Assembly (NCBI GenBank): GCA_038234785.1
Contig: JBBQTC010000007.1
Span: 23,860-87,859, forward strand
Direction of reading: 5' to 3'
DNA: 64,000 nt
DNA from: UBA668 sp038234785
Lineage (GTDB): Bacteria; Actinomycetota; Acidimicrobiia; Acidimicrobiales; Ilumatobacteraceae
Positions 19,169 to 28,602 of this stretch are shown here, piece by piece. How positions within the stretch are numbered: position 1 is the first letter of the stretch; the number at the start of each line of letters is the position of its first letter. Both the position numbers and the translations under genes were made by a program. The notes under the pieces were generated by a model. It saw only the letters and a list, made by a program, of their open reading frames with translations, made no database searches and was not told where the DNA came from.

Positions 19169-20310
19169 CGGAACGTCGCCTGGGAACTTGCGGTGCGAGC
19201 GAGGACCGCCTCATCCAGGCGGCAGCCCAGGCCGGCGTCATCGGACAACGTGATCCATCCGCCATCGGCACGGAGATGACGAGCGAGAGGGTAGTCACGA
19301 CGTTCGATGGTCCATTCTGGCGGGTCGTACGGCCACTCCACCCACTGCGAGCCCGCATGACCGACCGTGCCGGCGACGAGGTGCAGGTTGGCGAGCACGC
19401 CGATGCCGTTCCCCCACGTGTGCGCCGTGAACAGCTTGCCGGCGGCCGTCACTCGGCGGGCGATCGGTGCGAGACCGCTGATCCCTTGCGTGCATGCCGC
19501 ATCCGGCTGGAAGACGTCCAGGCACTCCCGCTCCAGCAACTCGCGGAACTCGTAGGGCTCCCGCGTCATCTCTCCGCCGGCGATCTTCATCGGCCCGAGC
19601 TCCTGCACTCGCCGCCGGAGCTCCGCCATGCCCGCATAGTCGCCGCGGTGCAGCGGCTCCTCCATCCAGAAGACGCCCTCGGTAGTCAGCCGCTGCGCCA
19701 CCACCCAGGCCCGGTCGAGGTCCCAGGGCGTCGCCGTGTCCCAGGGCATGCGCCAGCCCTGGTTGCAGTCCACCATCACGGTCAACCGGTCCCCGCAGGC
19801 GTCCCGGAGGGCGGCGAGCACCCCGAGATCGTCGTCGATCGAGGGCCGTCCGAAACGGATCTTCATCGCGTCGAACCCGTCATCGATCATCCGCTTCGCG
19901 ACCTCGACCATCTCGGCGGCGGACCGGTGGACCGCCGTCGAGGCGTACAACCGAAGTCGAGGAGACGAGCCGCCGAGCATCTCCCACACGGGTTGTCCAA
20001 CGGTCGTGCCGGCGAGGTCCCACAGCGCCAGGTCGAGCGGCCAGGGACGCCCGGCGTGGAACTCGATGTTGGCCAGCCGGGCCGCATGCTCGGCGAGGTC
20101 CAGCGGGTCACGACCGAGGAACAGGTGTGCCTGGTCCTCGAAGCCGTACATCACGTCGCCGGAGCCGACGCCCTCGCGCCCGGACGAGTCGCGGACCCGC
20201 ACGATGGTGACCGGGAACTGGGTCCGCGGTCGAGGATCCCACGATGCCGGGAACGGCGGGTCGAGCGGAAGTTGGTGATGGGTGATCTCGATGGCCACGA
20301 TCTCGCTCAT
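19165..20310 (-). CDS. Enolase-superfamily dehydratase/racemase (mandelate racemase type)
   Basis: A 381-residue protein with a full set of mandelate-racemase-group residues. These are K150-I-R152 (KxR acid/base motif), metal ligands D181 (VDCNQGW), E217/E218 (WMEEP) and E247 (AGGEM), and the His general base H297 (TAHTWGNG). Such enzymes abstract the proton alpha to a carboxylate, usually to dehydrate an acid sugar; the exact substrate cannot be read from sequence. It is the first gene of a four-gene minus-strand set, divergent from the mttB-type gene at 20420. The ATG at 20310 is preferred because the longer frame runs into the divergent promoter. Confidence 0.85.
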   Translation of the reverse strand: MSEIVAIEITHHQLPLDPPFPASWDPRPRTQFPVTIVRVRDSSGREGVGSGDVMYGFEDQAHLFLGRDPLDLAEHAARLANIEFHAGRPWPLDLALWDLAGTTVGQPVWEMLGGSSPRLRLYASTAVHRSAAEMVEVAKRMIDDGFDAMKIRFGRPSIDDDLGVLAALRDACGDRLTVMVDCNQGWRMPWDTATPWDLDRAWVVAQRLTTEGVFWMEEPLHRGDYAGMAELRRRVQELGPMKIAGGEMTREPYEFRELLERECLDVFQPDAACTQGISGLAPIARRVTAAGKLFTAHTWGNGIGVLANLHLVAGTVGHAGSQWVEWPYDPPEWTIERRDYPLARHLRADGGWITLSDDAGLGCRLDEAVLARTASSQATFR

Positions 20311-20369
20311 CGACACCTCGACTCGTGTCGCATCATCGGCTCCCCCACGCATCGCGCACTGCCCGAATT

Positions 20370-20388
20370 CTTGTGACAACCGTACAAG
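20370..20388. promoter_or_regulatory. Palindromic candidate operator in the enolase-superfamily / mttB divergent region
   Basis: CTTGT and ACAAG flank 9 bp (20370-20388), roughly mid-way between the divergent starts at 20310 and ~20420. TTGT...ACAA arms are common in GntR-family operators. No regulator gene is adjacent, so the binding protein is unknown. Confidence 0.5.
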
Positions 20389-20419
20389 GAATCCCGACGG
20401 CGGTGTAGTGTCGCACGGC

Positions 20420-22003
20420 GTGAGTGACGTGCAGAGGGACGACGTTCAGCCCGAGACCGCCCGGAGCGATCACGGCCGTCGGCGAGGACGAGATCGTAAC
20501 GAAACACGCGGTCCCCGACTGCCCGAGCAGATCCCCTATCGCCAGCCGTACATGCGGCTCAACCACACCGAGGTCGTCTCCGCCGACGAGTTGGAGTCCA
20601 TCCACGAAGCGTCGCTGACGATCCTGGAGCGCATCGGGATGGAGTTCATCGACCCCGAGGCGCGCAGCATCATTCGAGAGGCTGGCGCCGACGTCGACGA
20701 AGCCACCCATCGGGTCCGGTTCCCCAGGGAGTTGATCGAGAGCTCCGTCGCCAAGGCACCCGCCGAGTACACCCTGCACAGCTGGAACCCCGCTCGCGAC
20801 ATCCGCGTCGGCGGCCGGTGGATGGCGTTCGGCACCGTGGCCAGCACGCCTCACTACATCGACCGCAACGGGGTGCGCAAGGCGGGCGACCGCGAGGGCT
20901 TTCGCGACCTGCTGAAGCTGGCGCAGATGCTCGACATCATCCACTACGTGCCCGGGTACCCGGTGGAGCCGATCGATCTGCACGCATCGATCCGGCACCT
21001 CGAGGCCACCTACGACGTCCTCACCATGACCGACAAGGGACTGCACTGCTACAGCCTGGGCCGACAGCGCAACCGCGACGCCCTGGAGATGGTGCGAATC
21101 GCCCGCGGCATCGATCACGCCACGCTCGATCGTGAGCCGTCGGTGATGACCGTCGTCAACACGAACTCCCCGCTGCGGCTCGACGTCCCGATGTCGCAGG
21201 GCATGATCGAGTTCGCCCAGCACAACCAGCCGGTCGTGGTCACACCGTTCACGCTCGCCGGCGCCATGGCCCCCATCACGCTCGCCGGCGCGCTCGCCCA
21301 GCAGAACGCGGAGGCGCTCGCCGGTATTGCGCTCGTGCAGATCGTCAACCCGGGCGCGCCGGTGATGTACGGCGGCTTCACGTCCAACGTCGACATGCAA
21401 TCCGGGGCGCCGGCGTTCGGCACCCCCGAGTACGTCCGCACGGCGATGGTCGGCGGCCAACTCGCCCGCCGCTATCAGGTGCCGTATCGCAGCTCCAACG
21501 TCTGCGCCGCCAATGCCCTCGACATGCAGGCCGCTTACGAGAGCGTGTTCTCGCTGTGGGGAGCGATCATGGGCGGGGTCAACTTCCTCATGCACGGCGC
21601 CGGCTGGATGGAGGGCGGGTTGCACGCCAGCCTGGAGAAGATGCTGCTCGACGCAGATCTTCTGCAGATGGTCGCCAAGATGCTCGAGCCGGTCGTGGTC
21701 GACGAGAGCACGCTGGCGATCGACACCATCGAGGAGGTCGGCCCCGGTGGCCACTTCTTCGGGACTCGCCACACACAGGACCGGTTCCGCGACGCGTTCT
21801 ACCGACCGATCCTCTCGGAGTGGCGGAACTACGAGAGCTGGGAAGAGGCGGGGAGTCCCACCACGGATCAGCGGGCGAAGCGTCTCGTGGGCCAGTACCT
21901 CGACGCATACGAGCCGCCCCCGATGAACCCGGCGGCGAAGGCGGAGCTGCGTGCGTTCGTGGACAGGCGGGTCGCCGAGGGCGGCGTCGCCACGGACTAC
22001 TAA
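20420..22003 (+). CDS. MttB-superfamily (non-pyrrolysine) amine methyltransferase
   Basis: A ~527-residue member of the trimethylamine methyltransferase family, which transfers a methyl group from a methylated amine to a cognate corrinoid protein. Recognisable segments are ADELESIHEASLTILERIGMEF at the start, NSPLRLD, AGAMAPITLAGALAQQNAEALAGI, GAPVMYGGF, and GPGGHFFGTRHT near the end. No in-frame UAG occurs, so it is a non-pyrrolysine type, related to glycine-betaine or carnitine-type enzymes rather than true MttB. It is less similar to the other two copies here than they are to each other. The start is uncertain (GTG 20408, 20420 or 20429); a basic N-terminal stretch shared with the paralogues argues for one of these. 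The gene precedes an FAD-GcvT dehydrogenase. Confidence 0.85.
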   Translation: MSDVQRDDVQPETARSDHGRRRGRDRNETRGPRLPEQIPYRQPYMRLNHTEVVSADELESIHEASLTILERIGMEFIDPEARSIIREAGADVDEATHRVRFPRELIESSVAKAPAEYTLHSWNPARDIRVGGRWMAFGTVASTPHYIDRNGVRKAGDREGFRDLLKLAQMLDIIHYVPGYPVEPIDLHASIRHLEATYDVLTMTDKGLHCYSLGRQRNRDALEMVRIARGIDHATLDREPSVMTVVNTNSPLRLDVPMSQGMIEFAQHNQPVVVTPFTLAGAMAPITLAGALAQQNAEALAGIALVQIVNPGAPVMYGGFTSNVDMQSGAPAFGTPEYVRTAMVGGQLARRYQVPYRSSNVCAANALDMQAAYESVFSLWGAIMGGVNFLMHGAGWMEGGLHASLEKMLLDADLLQMVAKMLEPVVVDESTLAIDTIEEVGPGGHFFGTRHTQDRFRDAFYRPILSEWRNYESWEEAGSPTTDQRAKRLVGQYLDAYEPPPMNPAAKAELRAFVDRRVAEGGVATDY

Positions 22004-22004
22004 C

Positions 22005-22058
22005 GCATCACGACAGACACATCACGACAGACGCATCACGACAGACGCATCACGACGG
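22005..22058. repeat. Four tandem copies of a 14-bp unit
   Basis: The unit GCATCACGACAGAC is repeated at 22005, 22019 (A for G at the first base), 22033 and 22047 (last copy partial). It fills the gap between the methyltransferase gene and the FAD-GcvT gene. It could alter transcript spacing or be a slippage product. Confidence 0.9.
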
Positions 22059-22075
22059 AGAACAAGGGGTAGGCA

Positions 22076-24517
22076 ATGAAGTCATCGGCACAGGTCGTGG
22101 TCATCGGCGGAGGTGTGGTCGGCGCCAGTGTGCTCTACCACCTCACCAAAGAGGGATGGACCGACGTCGTGCTCCTCGAGCGCAAGCAGCTGACCGCCGG
22201 GAGCACCTGGCACGCGGCCGGCGGGATGCACACGCTCAACGGTGACCCGAACGTGGCACGGCTGCAGCAGTACACCGTGAACCTGTACAAGGAGATCGAG
22301 GCCGAGAGCGGCCAGAACTGCGGGATCCACCTCCCTGGCGGCCTGCAGTTGGCCGACACACCCGAGCGCCTCGACTGGCTGCGCATGGCGCAGGCCCGCG
22401 GTCGCTACCTGGGCATGCACATGGAGATCATCTCCATGAAGGAGGCCAAGGAGCTCAACCCACTGCTCGAGGAGCGGTTCTTCGTCGGCGCCCTCTATGA
22501 CGAGGACGAGGGCAGCGTCGATCCGTACGGCGTCACGCACGCCTACGCGATCTGTGCCCGCAACCGCGGCGCCGAGGTGTACACCGACACGTGGGCCACG
22601 GATCTGCGTCAACGTCCCGACGGCACGTGGGACGTCATCACCGACCGCGACCACACGATCCACGCCGAGCACGTCGTCAACGCCGGAGGCCTGTGGGCCC
22701 GCGAGGTCGGTCGCATGGCCGGGCTCGAGCTGCCGGTGCTCGCCATGGAGCACCACTACCTGATGACCGAGCCGATGCCCGAAGTCATCGAGTACAACGC
22801 GACCCGCGGTCGCGAGCTCCCCCACATGATCGACTTCGCCGGAGAGATCTACGCCCGCCAGGAGGGCCAGAGCATTCTCCTGGGCACCTACGAGCAGGAC
22901 AACCGGCCGTGGTCACCGAAGGAGACGCCGTGGGACTTCGTCTTCCAGCTGCTCCCCCACGACCTCGACCGCATCGCTCCCGAACTGGAGAAGGCGTTCG
23001 AACACTTCCCGCTGGTGGGCAAGGCCGGGATCAAGAAGTTCGTCAACGGCCCGTTCACGTTCAGCCCCGACGGCAACCCGCTCGTCGGCCCGATCAAGGG
23101 CATGAAGGGCATGTGGATGGCGAACGCCGTGATGGCCGGCCTGTCCCAGGGTGGCGGCGTCGGGTTGTCGCTCGCGCAATGGATGGTGAACGGTGACCCC
23201 GGCGCCGACATCTGGGCGATGGACGTCGCCCGCTACGGCGACTACGCAACGCTCGAGTACACCAACGCCAAGGTGCGCGAGAACTACTCGCGCCGATTCC
23301 GCATCACGTTCCCCAACGAGGAACTGACCGCCGCACGCCCGCTGCACACGACGCCGATCTACGACCGGCTCACGGACCACAACGCGGTGTGGGGCGCCGG
23401 CTTCGGACTCGAGCACCCACTTTGGTTCCAGCAGCAGGGGCTGGAACCGAAGGAGGACGTCACCTTCTACCGCTCGAACGCGTTCGAGGCGGTCGGCGAG
23501 GAGAGCAGGGCCGTACGCGAACGAGTCGGCTTCAGCGAGGCCTCGAACTTCGCCAAGTACAAGGTGAGCGGACCGGGCACCGCGGCGTGGCTCCAGGGTC
23601 TGTTCACCAACACACTGCCCAAGGTCGGCCGCACCAACCTCACCGCGATGCTCAACCCGCAGGGTCGCATCGAGGGCGAGTTCTCGGTCTCGCGCATCGG
23701 TGAGGACGAGTTCTTCCTCTTCGGATCGCAGGCGGCCGAGGTGCACCACCCGCGCTGGTTCCTCGCCCACCTGCCCGCCGACAGCCAGATCCGCTTCGAG
23801 GTGCTCTCGCTGTCGATGGTGGGACTCACCGTCGCCGGGCCTCGTGCTCGCGACGTGCTGCAGAAGCTCACCGACACTTCGCTCGCCGGTAAGGACTTCC
23901 CGTTCATGGCATTCCGCAAGGTCACGTTGGGCATGGCACCCGTGTGGCTGTCGCGGATGACCTACACCGGCGACCTCGGCTACGAGATCTGGATGGCACC
24001 CGAGAACCAACGTGCCCTCTTCGACCTCATCTGGGACGCCGGCCGAGAGTTCGACATGCGCCTGTTCGGGTTCCGTGCACTCATCACCATGCGGCTGGAG
24101 AAGAGCTTCGGCACCTGGTTCCGCGAGTTCCGCCCGATCTACACACCGCTCGAGGCGGGCATGGACCGGGTGTTGAAGTTCGACCACGACTTCATCGGCC
24201 GTGAGGCCGTCGAAGCGGAGATCGCCGCCGGCGGACCGACACGAAAGCTGGTGATGTTCGAGGTCGACGTCGACCCCGAATCACCTGCCGACGTCATCGG
24301 CGACGAACCGGTGTGGCACGACGGCGAAGTGGTCGGATGGGTCACGTCCGGCGGGTATGCCCACTACAGCGGCGTGTCGCTCGCGCTCGGCTACATCCCG
24401 ACGTCGTTGGCCACGGCCGAGTCCGGATTCGAGATCGAGATCATCGGCCGCCGTCGTCCGGCGACGCTGCGCCACGAGCCCGTGCTGGACCCGTCAGGTT
24501 CACGCATGCGCGCCTGA
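22076..24517 (+). CDS. Dimethylglycine/sarcosine dehydrogenase-like FAD-GcvT oxidoreductase (copy 1)
   Basis: An 813-residue two-domain protein. Residues ~5-380 form a DAO-type FAD domain (VVVIGGGVVGAS at 7-18). Its GSTWHAAG segment has His46 at the place where mammalian dimethylglycine dehydrogenase binds FAD covalently. Residues ~430-810 are a GcvT/aminomethyltransferase-like folate domain (SNFAKYKVSGPGT, MTYTGDLGYEIWM, GFRALITMRLEKSFG). Such enzymes oxidatively demethylate N-methyl amino acids and pass formaldehyde to tetrahydrofolate. It lies 72 bp after an mttB-type gene and so probably acts on that enzyme's product (inference). RBS: AAGGGG before the ATG. The gene ends 1 bp before the convergent ABC ATPase gene. 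Confidence 0.88.
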   Translation: MKSSAQVVVIGGGVVGASVLYHLTKEGWTDVVLLERKQLTAGSTWHAAGGMHTLNGDPNVARLQQYTVNLYKEIEAESGQNCGIHLPGGLQLADTPERLDWLRMAQARGRYLGMHMEIISMKEAKELNPLLEERFFVGALYDEDEGSVDPYGVTHAYAICARNRGAEVYTDTWATDLRQRPDGTWDVITDRDHTIHAEHVVNAGGLWAREVGRMAGLELPVLAMEHHYLMTEPMPEVIEYNATRGRELPHMIDFAGEIYARQEGQSILLGTYEQDNRPWSPKETPWDFVFQLLPHDLDRIAPELEKAFEHFPLVGKAGIKKFVNGPFTFSPDGNPLVGPIKGMKGMWMANAVMAGLSQGGGVGLSLAQWMVNGDPGADIWAMDVARYGDYATLEYTNAKVRENYSRRFRITFPNEELTAARPLHTTPIYDRLTDHNAVWGAGFGLEHPLWFQQQGLEPKEDVTFYRSNAFEAVGEESRAVRERVGFSEASNFAKYKVSGPGTAAWLQGLFTNTLPKVGRTNLTAMLNPQGRIEGEFSVSRIGEDEFFLFGSQAAEVHHPRWFLAHLPADSQIRFEVLSLSMVGLTVAGPRARDVLQKLTDTSLAGKDFPFMAFRKVTLGMAPVWLSRMTYTGDLGYEIWMAPENQRALFDLIWDAGREFDMRLFGFRALITMRLEKSFGTWFREFRPIYTPLEAGMDRVLKFDHDFIGREAVEAEIAAGGPTRKLVMFEVDVDPESPADVIGDEPVWHDGEVVGWVTSGGYAHYSGVSLALGYIPTSLATAESGFEIEIIGRRRPATLRHEPVLDPSGSRMRA

Positions 24518-24518
24518 G

Positions 24519-26564
24519 TCAGACGGGGGACGGCTTCGCCTGAAGTACGGCGAGCTCGGTGATCGGGATGTGGCAGCGCATCGAGTGACCGGGCGACACT
24601 TCGGCGAGCGGCGGCTCGGTGACCTCGCACACACCCGGGATGACCCGAGGGCACCTGGGGTGGAACACGCAGCCCGTCGGCGGGTTGGCTGGCGACGGGA
24701 TCTCGCCTGCGAGCCGGATGCGCGATGTCGGCTCGCCGTCGACGCTGGGGATGGCCGACAGCAGTGCTTCGGTGTACGGGTGGTGGGGACCGTTGAACAC
24801 CTCGTCGGTGGAACCCACCTCCTGGATGCGACCGAGGTACATCACGGCGATGCGGTCGGCGAGGTATCGCACCACGCCCATGTCGTGCGTGATGAAGATG
24901 TAGCTCGTCTTCTCCGCCGCCTGCAGGTCGGCCAGCAGGTTCAGGATCGCTGCCTGCACGGACACATCGAGTGCACTGGTGGGCTCGTCGCAGACCACGA
25001 TGCGCGGGTCACCGGCGAAGGCACGCGCGATGGCGACTCGCTGCTTGAGACCGCCCGACAGCTGACGCGGCTTGAGGTCGAGGTGGCGCGGAGTGAGGCG
25101 GAGCTGCGCAGCGAGCGCCTCGACCCGCTCGTTGGCCTCGGCACCCTTCACGCCCGTGAGCTTCTCGACACTGCGCATCAGAATGCGCCGCACCGACCAG
25201 CTGCGGTTGAGCGCCGAGTCAGGGTTCTGGAACACCATCTGCATCGCCCGCTTGTCGGCGGTTGATCGCGATGTGGTGTTGCCGGCGACCTCGTGCCCGT
25301 CGAGTGACACCGCGCCCCCCTCGTCGGCAGCCTCGATGCCGAGGATGGTCTTGGCCAGCGTCGACTTCCCCGAACCGGACTCGCCGACGATGCCGAGCGT
25401 CTCACCCTCCGCCAGTTGGAGGTCGACGTCGACCAATGCCGGCACATCGGAGTTCCGCTGTCGGAAGGTCTTGGACACATGCGACAGTTCGAGCACCTCG
25501 GGGTCTGCATCGGAGCTCGAGAGAATGCCGACCGGAACATCGACGGGTGACTCGAGGATCTCGTTGATGCGGTCGGGGTGGTGGCACCGCGTGAATCGGT
25601 TGCCCGCGGCACCCACCGGCACCACCGGAGGAGCGATCGTTTGGCAGGTCTCGTCCGCCAGCGGACACCGATCGACGAAAACGCAGGTCGGCAGGTCGGT
25701 ACCGATGAGCGGCAGGATGCCGGGAATCGTCGCCAACGCGCGCTCGGTCTTGCGGACGCCGCGGCGTGGCAGCGACCGGAGCAGGCCCACGGTGTAGGGG
25801 TGCTGCGGGTCGTCGAACACCTCGTCACTTGGCCCCTCCTCGACGATGCGGCCGGCGTACATCACGCCCACCCGATCGCACAGGGAACGGATGATGCCCA
25901 GGTTGTGGGCGATCATGAGGACGGCCGCGTCGGTCTCGCTCCGCAGCAGACGAACCAGGTCGAGCACCTCGGCCTCGACGGTCGCATCGAGGCCGGTGGT
26001 GGGTTCGTCGAGCACCAGCAACTTCGGGTTGCAGGCGAGTGCCATGGCGATCACCACGCGTTGCTGCATGCCGCCCGAGAGCTGGAACGGATAACGGTCC
26101 ATCACGCGGGTCGGATCGGCGATCTGCACCCGGCCGAGTGCGGCCAGCGCCGACTTCCCGGCCTCGGCGTTGGACTGACCGAGCAATGTGAAGCTCTCGA
26201 TCAGCTGGCGCCCCACTTTGAGCGACGGGTTCATCGCCTGCGCAGGGTCCTGGTACACCATGGATGCCTCGGTGGCCCGAAAGCGCTGGAGCTGCGAGGT
26301 GTTCATGCCGGTGACGTCGGCGCCGGCGGCAAGGACTCGGCCGCTGACGATCTTGCCGTTGCGCGGCAGGTAGCGCAGCGAGGCGTAGGCGGTGGTCGAC
26401 TTTCCGCAGCCGCTCTCGCCCACGAGGCCGTAGGCCTCGCCGGGCGCGATGCTGAACGACACGCCGCGCAGCACGACCCGGTCGACACCACGCACCGTGT
26501 AGACCACCCGCAGGTCTTCGACTGCGAGTGCGGCTGTGTTGGTTGCTGGGGCCGTGATGCTCAT
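24519..26564 (-). CDS. Fused dual ATP-binding subunit of a dipeptide/oligopeptide-type ABC importer (DppD-DppF)
   Basis: A 681-residue protein with two complete ABC modules in one chain. First half: Walker A GESGCGKST (49-57), signature LSGGMQQR, Walker B LLVLDEPT. Second half: GESGSGKST, LSGGLKQR and IVVCDEPT. Each half ends with the Dpp/Opp C-terminal cysteine-rich extension (CVFVDRCPLADETC...RCHHP and CVFHPRCPRVIPGVC...RCHIP). It powers import through the DppB/DppC pair encoded upstream. The ATG at 26564 overlaps the dppC stop by 4 bp. Dpp-type systems near amine catabolism often carry small peptides or betaine-like solutes; the substrate is unknown. Confidence 0.93.
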   Translation of the reverse strand: MSITAPATNTAALAVEDLRVVYTVRGVDRVVLRGVSFSIAPGEAYGLVGESGCGKSTTAYASLRYLPRNGKIVSGRVLAAGADVTGMNTSQLQRFRATEASMVYQDPAQAMNPSLKVGRQLIESFTLLGQSNAEAGKSALAALGRVQIADPTRVMDRYPFQLSGGMQQRVVIAMALACNPKLLVLDEPTTGLDATVEAEVLDLVRLLRSETDAAVLMIAHNLGIIRSLCDRVGVMYAGRIVEEGPSDEVFDDPQHPYTVGLLRSLPRRGVRKTERALATIPGILPLIGTDLPTCVFVDRCPLADETCQTIAPPVVPVGAAGNRFTRCHHPDRINEILESPVDVPVGILSSSDADPEVLELSHVSKTFRQRNSDVPALVDVDLQLAEGETLGIVGESGSGKSTLAKTILGIEAADEGGAVSLDGHEVAGNTTSRSTADKRAMQMVFQNPDSALNRSWSVRRILMRSVEKLTGVKGAEANERVEALAAQLRLTPRHLDLKPRQLSGGLKQRVAIARAFAGDPRIVVCDEPTSALDVSVQAAILNLLADLQAAEKTSYIFITHDMGVVRYLADRIAVMYLGRIQEVGSTDEVFNGPHHPYTEALLSAIPSVDGEPTSRIRLAGEIPSPANPPTGCVFHPRCPRVIPGVCEVTEPPLAEVSPGHSMRCHIPITELAVLQAKPSPV

Positions 26565-27547
26565 GATGCCTCCAACACCGACTGCACGGAGTCGGCGATG
26601 AGATTCACTGCGATCACCAGACTGGCGATCGCGAGTGCGGGGAAGAACGTGGTCCACCAGATTCCGGCGCTCACGACTCGGAAACCATCGCTGACCTGCA
26701 ACCCCCAGTCGGGACTGGGCGCCTGCGGGCCGGCACCGAGGAAGGCGAGCGTGGCGACCGTGAACACTGCGTAGCCGACGCGGACCGTCAATTCGACGAT
26801 GATCGGACCGCTCACGTTGGGAAGGATCTCGCGGAACATGACGAAGGTGGACCCCTCACCGCGGAGCTTCGCCGAGGTGACGTAGTCGAGATCGCGTTCG
26901 GCCAGCACGGCCGATCTGACGGTGCGGGCGACGATGGGGGTGAACAACGCCGCCACGACACCGATCACCACCCACGTGGAGTTGCCGAGCGTCGTCACTG
27001 CCAGGAGCGCCACGAGCAGGACCGGCAGGGCGAGGAAGGCCTCGACCACACGGCCCAGCACGAGGTCGATCCAGCGGCCGAAGTAGCCCATGATCATGCC
27101 GACGAAGACGCCGAGGATGACCCCGAGCACGGCGGCGACCGGCGCGACCTTGATGACGTCACGAGAACCTGCCATCACCCTCGACAGCACGTCTCGACCT
27201 TGATCGTCGGTGCCGAAGGGGAACTTCGCTCGGGGGGTCAAGTGCGGCTCGGCACGAAAGTCGAGTGGGTTGTGCGGGGTGATGCGGTCGCCGAGAATGG
27301 CGCACGTCGACCACAACACCACGATGAACACACCGAGGACGAACGCCGGCCGCTTGCGGATGAGCCTCCAGTTCTCGCGGCGGGCCTGTTGGCGCTCGCT
27401 CAGCTGCACCTCACCACTGAGCTCGACTTCGGCTGCAGGTGGCTTGCTCCCTCCAACCATCGAGTTCATCGGATTGGGGACGAGCATGTCGGCCCCCGGT
27501 GTCGAGATCAGCTCGTCGCGCGCGCGGGTCTCATCGGAATCGCTCAT
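26561..27547 (-). CDS. Dipeptide/oligopeptide-type ABC transporter permease (DppC)
   Basis: A 328-residue permease. The N-terminal ~60 residues are polar and cytoplasmic, followed by a first transmembrane segment (PAFVLGVFIVVLWSTCAIL). The motif FGTDDQGRDVLSRVMAGSRD is characteristic of DppC/OppC, and the EAA loop that contacts the ATPase is near YVTSAKLRGEGSTFVMFREILPN. It pairs with DppB to form the channel. The ATG at 27547 overlaps the dppB stop by 4 bp; the same stretch has a longer frame further upstream, but that part lies antisense to nothing recognisable and inside dppB. Confidence 0.94.
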   Translation of the reverse strand: MSDSDETRARDELISTPGADMLVPNPMNSMVGGSKPPAAEVELSGEVQLSERQQARRENWRLIRKRPAFVLGVFIVVLWSTCAILGDRITPHNPLDFRAEPHLTPRAKFPFGTDDQGRDVLSRVMAGSRDVIKVAPVAAVLGVILGVFVGMIMGYFGRWIDLVLGRVVEAFLALPVLLVALLAVTTLGNSTWVVIGVVAALFTPIVARTVRSAVLAERDLDYVTSAKLRGEGSTFVMFREILPNVSGPIIVELTVRVGYAVFTVATLAFLGAGPQAPSPDWGLQVSDGFRVVSAGIWWTTFFPALAIASLVIAVNLIADSVQSVLEAS

Positions 27548-28500
27548 CGTGTGGTCTCCAGACGGACTCGCGGATTGAGGTAGGCGATGATCACGTCGGC
27601 CAGCAGGGTCGACACCATGTAGATCATGCCGACGACCAGCACGGCTCCTTGCAACACCGGGATGTCCTTGGTGTTCACCGCGTCGAGGATCGTCCGGCCG
27701 AGGCCGGGGTAGTTGAACACCTTCTCGACGCCGATGATGCCGCCGAAGAGGTAGCCGATCTGCACGCTGATGACGGTGATGGTCGGCGCGAGTGCATTGC
27801 GGAGGATGTGCTTGCGCATCACCTCCCCCTTCGACAAACCCTTCATGGTCGCGGTTCGGGCATAGTCGGATTGCAGTCCGTAGATGACGCCAGCCCTCGA
27901 CATTCGAGTGATGTAGCCGAAGTACGCCACCACCATCGCCATCGCCGGCGTGAGGAGATACGGGAGCTGGCCGATGATGCTCGTCCCGTCGGGCCACGAC
28001 GCGGCGTAGACGTGACCGAGCTTCCAGTGCACGCAGAAGATCGACATGAGAACCGCCGCGGTGACGAACTCGGGGATCGAGGAGGTCGCCAGTCCGGTGG
28101 TGACGACGGCTCGGTCGGCGAACTTGTCCTGACGGCGGGCTGCATAGATGCCCGCCGCGATGGAGATCGGAATGGTGATGACGAAGGCCAGCAACGCCAG
28201 CTTGCCCGACCGGAGAAGGGCGGGGAACACCATGCTGTTCACGGTGCGCCCGGTCTGGTAGCTGTCGCCGAACTGCAGTGTGAAGAGGCGTCGCATCTGG
28301 CTGAAGTACTGGCTGATCAACGGCCGGTCGAGACCGTGCGTGTGGTTGAACCGCACCACGTCCTCCTCGAGGGCGAACGGTCCCAGCACCCGTCGGCCGA
28401 TGTTCTGGGGGAGCACGCTGACGACGAGGAACACGATGGTGGCGAGGAGCCACAGTGTCACCAGCGCCGACCCCAAGCGGCGCAACACGTATCTGCCCAT
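27544..28500 (-). CDS. Dipeptide/oligopeptide-type ABC transporter permease (DppB)
   Basis: A 318-residue permease that starts with the standard MGRYVLRRLGSALVTLW membrane entry. It contains NHTHGLDRPLISQYFSQM (the family's GLD.P...QY segment), multiple hydrophobic helices and the EAA-type loop DYARTATMKGLSKGEVMRKHILRNAL. It is separated from the binding-protein gene by a 120-bp gap holding a strong hairpin, so it is probably transcribed from the same promoter at a lower level. Confidence 0.94.
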   Translation of the reverse strand: MGRYVLRRLGSALVTLWLLATIVFLVVSVLPQNIGRRVLGPFALEEDVVRFNHTHGLDRPLISQYFSQMRRLFTLQFGDSYQTGRTVNSMVFPALLRSGKLALLAFVITIPISIAAGIYAARRQDKFADRAVVTTGLATSSIPEFVTAAVLMSIFCVHWKLGHVYAASWPDGTSIIGQLPYLLTPAMAMVVAYFGYITRMSRAGVIYGLQSDYARTATMKGLSKGEVMRKHILRNALAPTITVISVQIGYLFGGIIGVEKVFNYPGLGRTILDAVNTKDIPVLQGAVLVVGMIYMVSTLLADVIIAYLNPRVRLETTR

Positions 28501-28548
28501 CTGGCCTCCTTCAGTGGTTCGACAGTGTGAGAAATCGAGTGCAACTAG

Positions 28549-28602
28549 CCGTCTGGCCTGTGTTGCCACCGCCCAAAGGTGGTGGCCCCACAGGCCAGAC
28601 GG
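28549..28602 (-). terminator. Strong intercistronic hairpin between binding-protein and permease genes
   Basis: CCGTCTGGCCTGTG (28549-28562) pairs perfectly with CACAGGCCAGACGG (28589-28602). An inner GCCACC/GGTGGC pair (28565-28570 and 28581-28586) continues the stem. No T-run follows. Hairpins after ABC binding-protein genes commonly stabilise that message or partly terminate transcription, giving excess binding protein over permease. Confidence 0.75.

Noticed and set aside
20311..20419. Cobalamin or glycine riboswitch before MttB- or GcvT-type genes
   Set aside because: The leader regions are short and lack recognisable B12-box or glycine-aptamer elements; only short palindromes are seen.
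27439..28530. Long open frame on the + strand opposite dppB
   Set aside because: It is antisense to a clear permease gene, is rich in His/Arg/Asp/Glu, and has no recognisable domain; a high-GC shadow frame. The same holds for long + frames opposite the MMPL gene (3810-5702).
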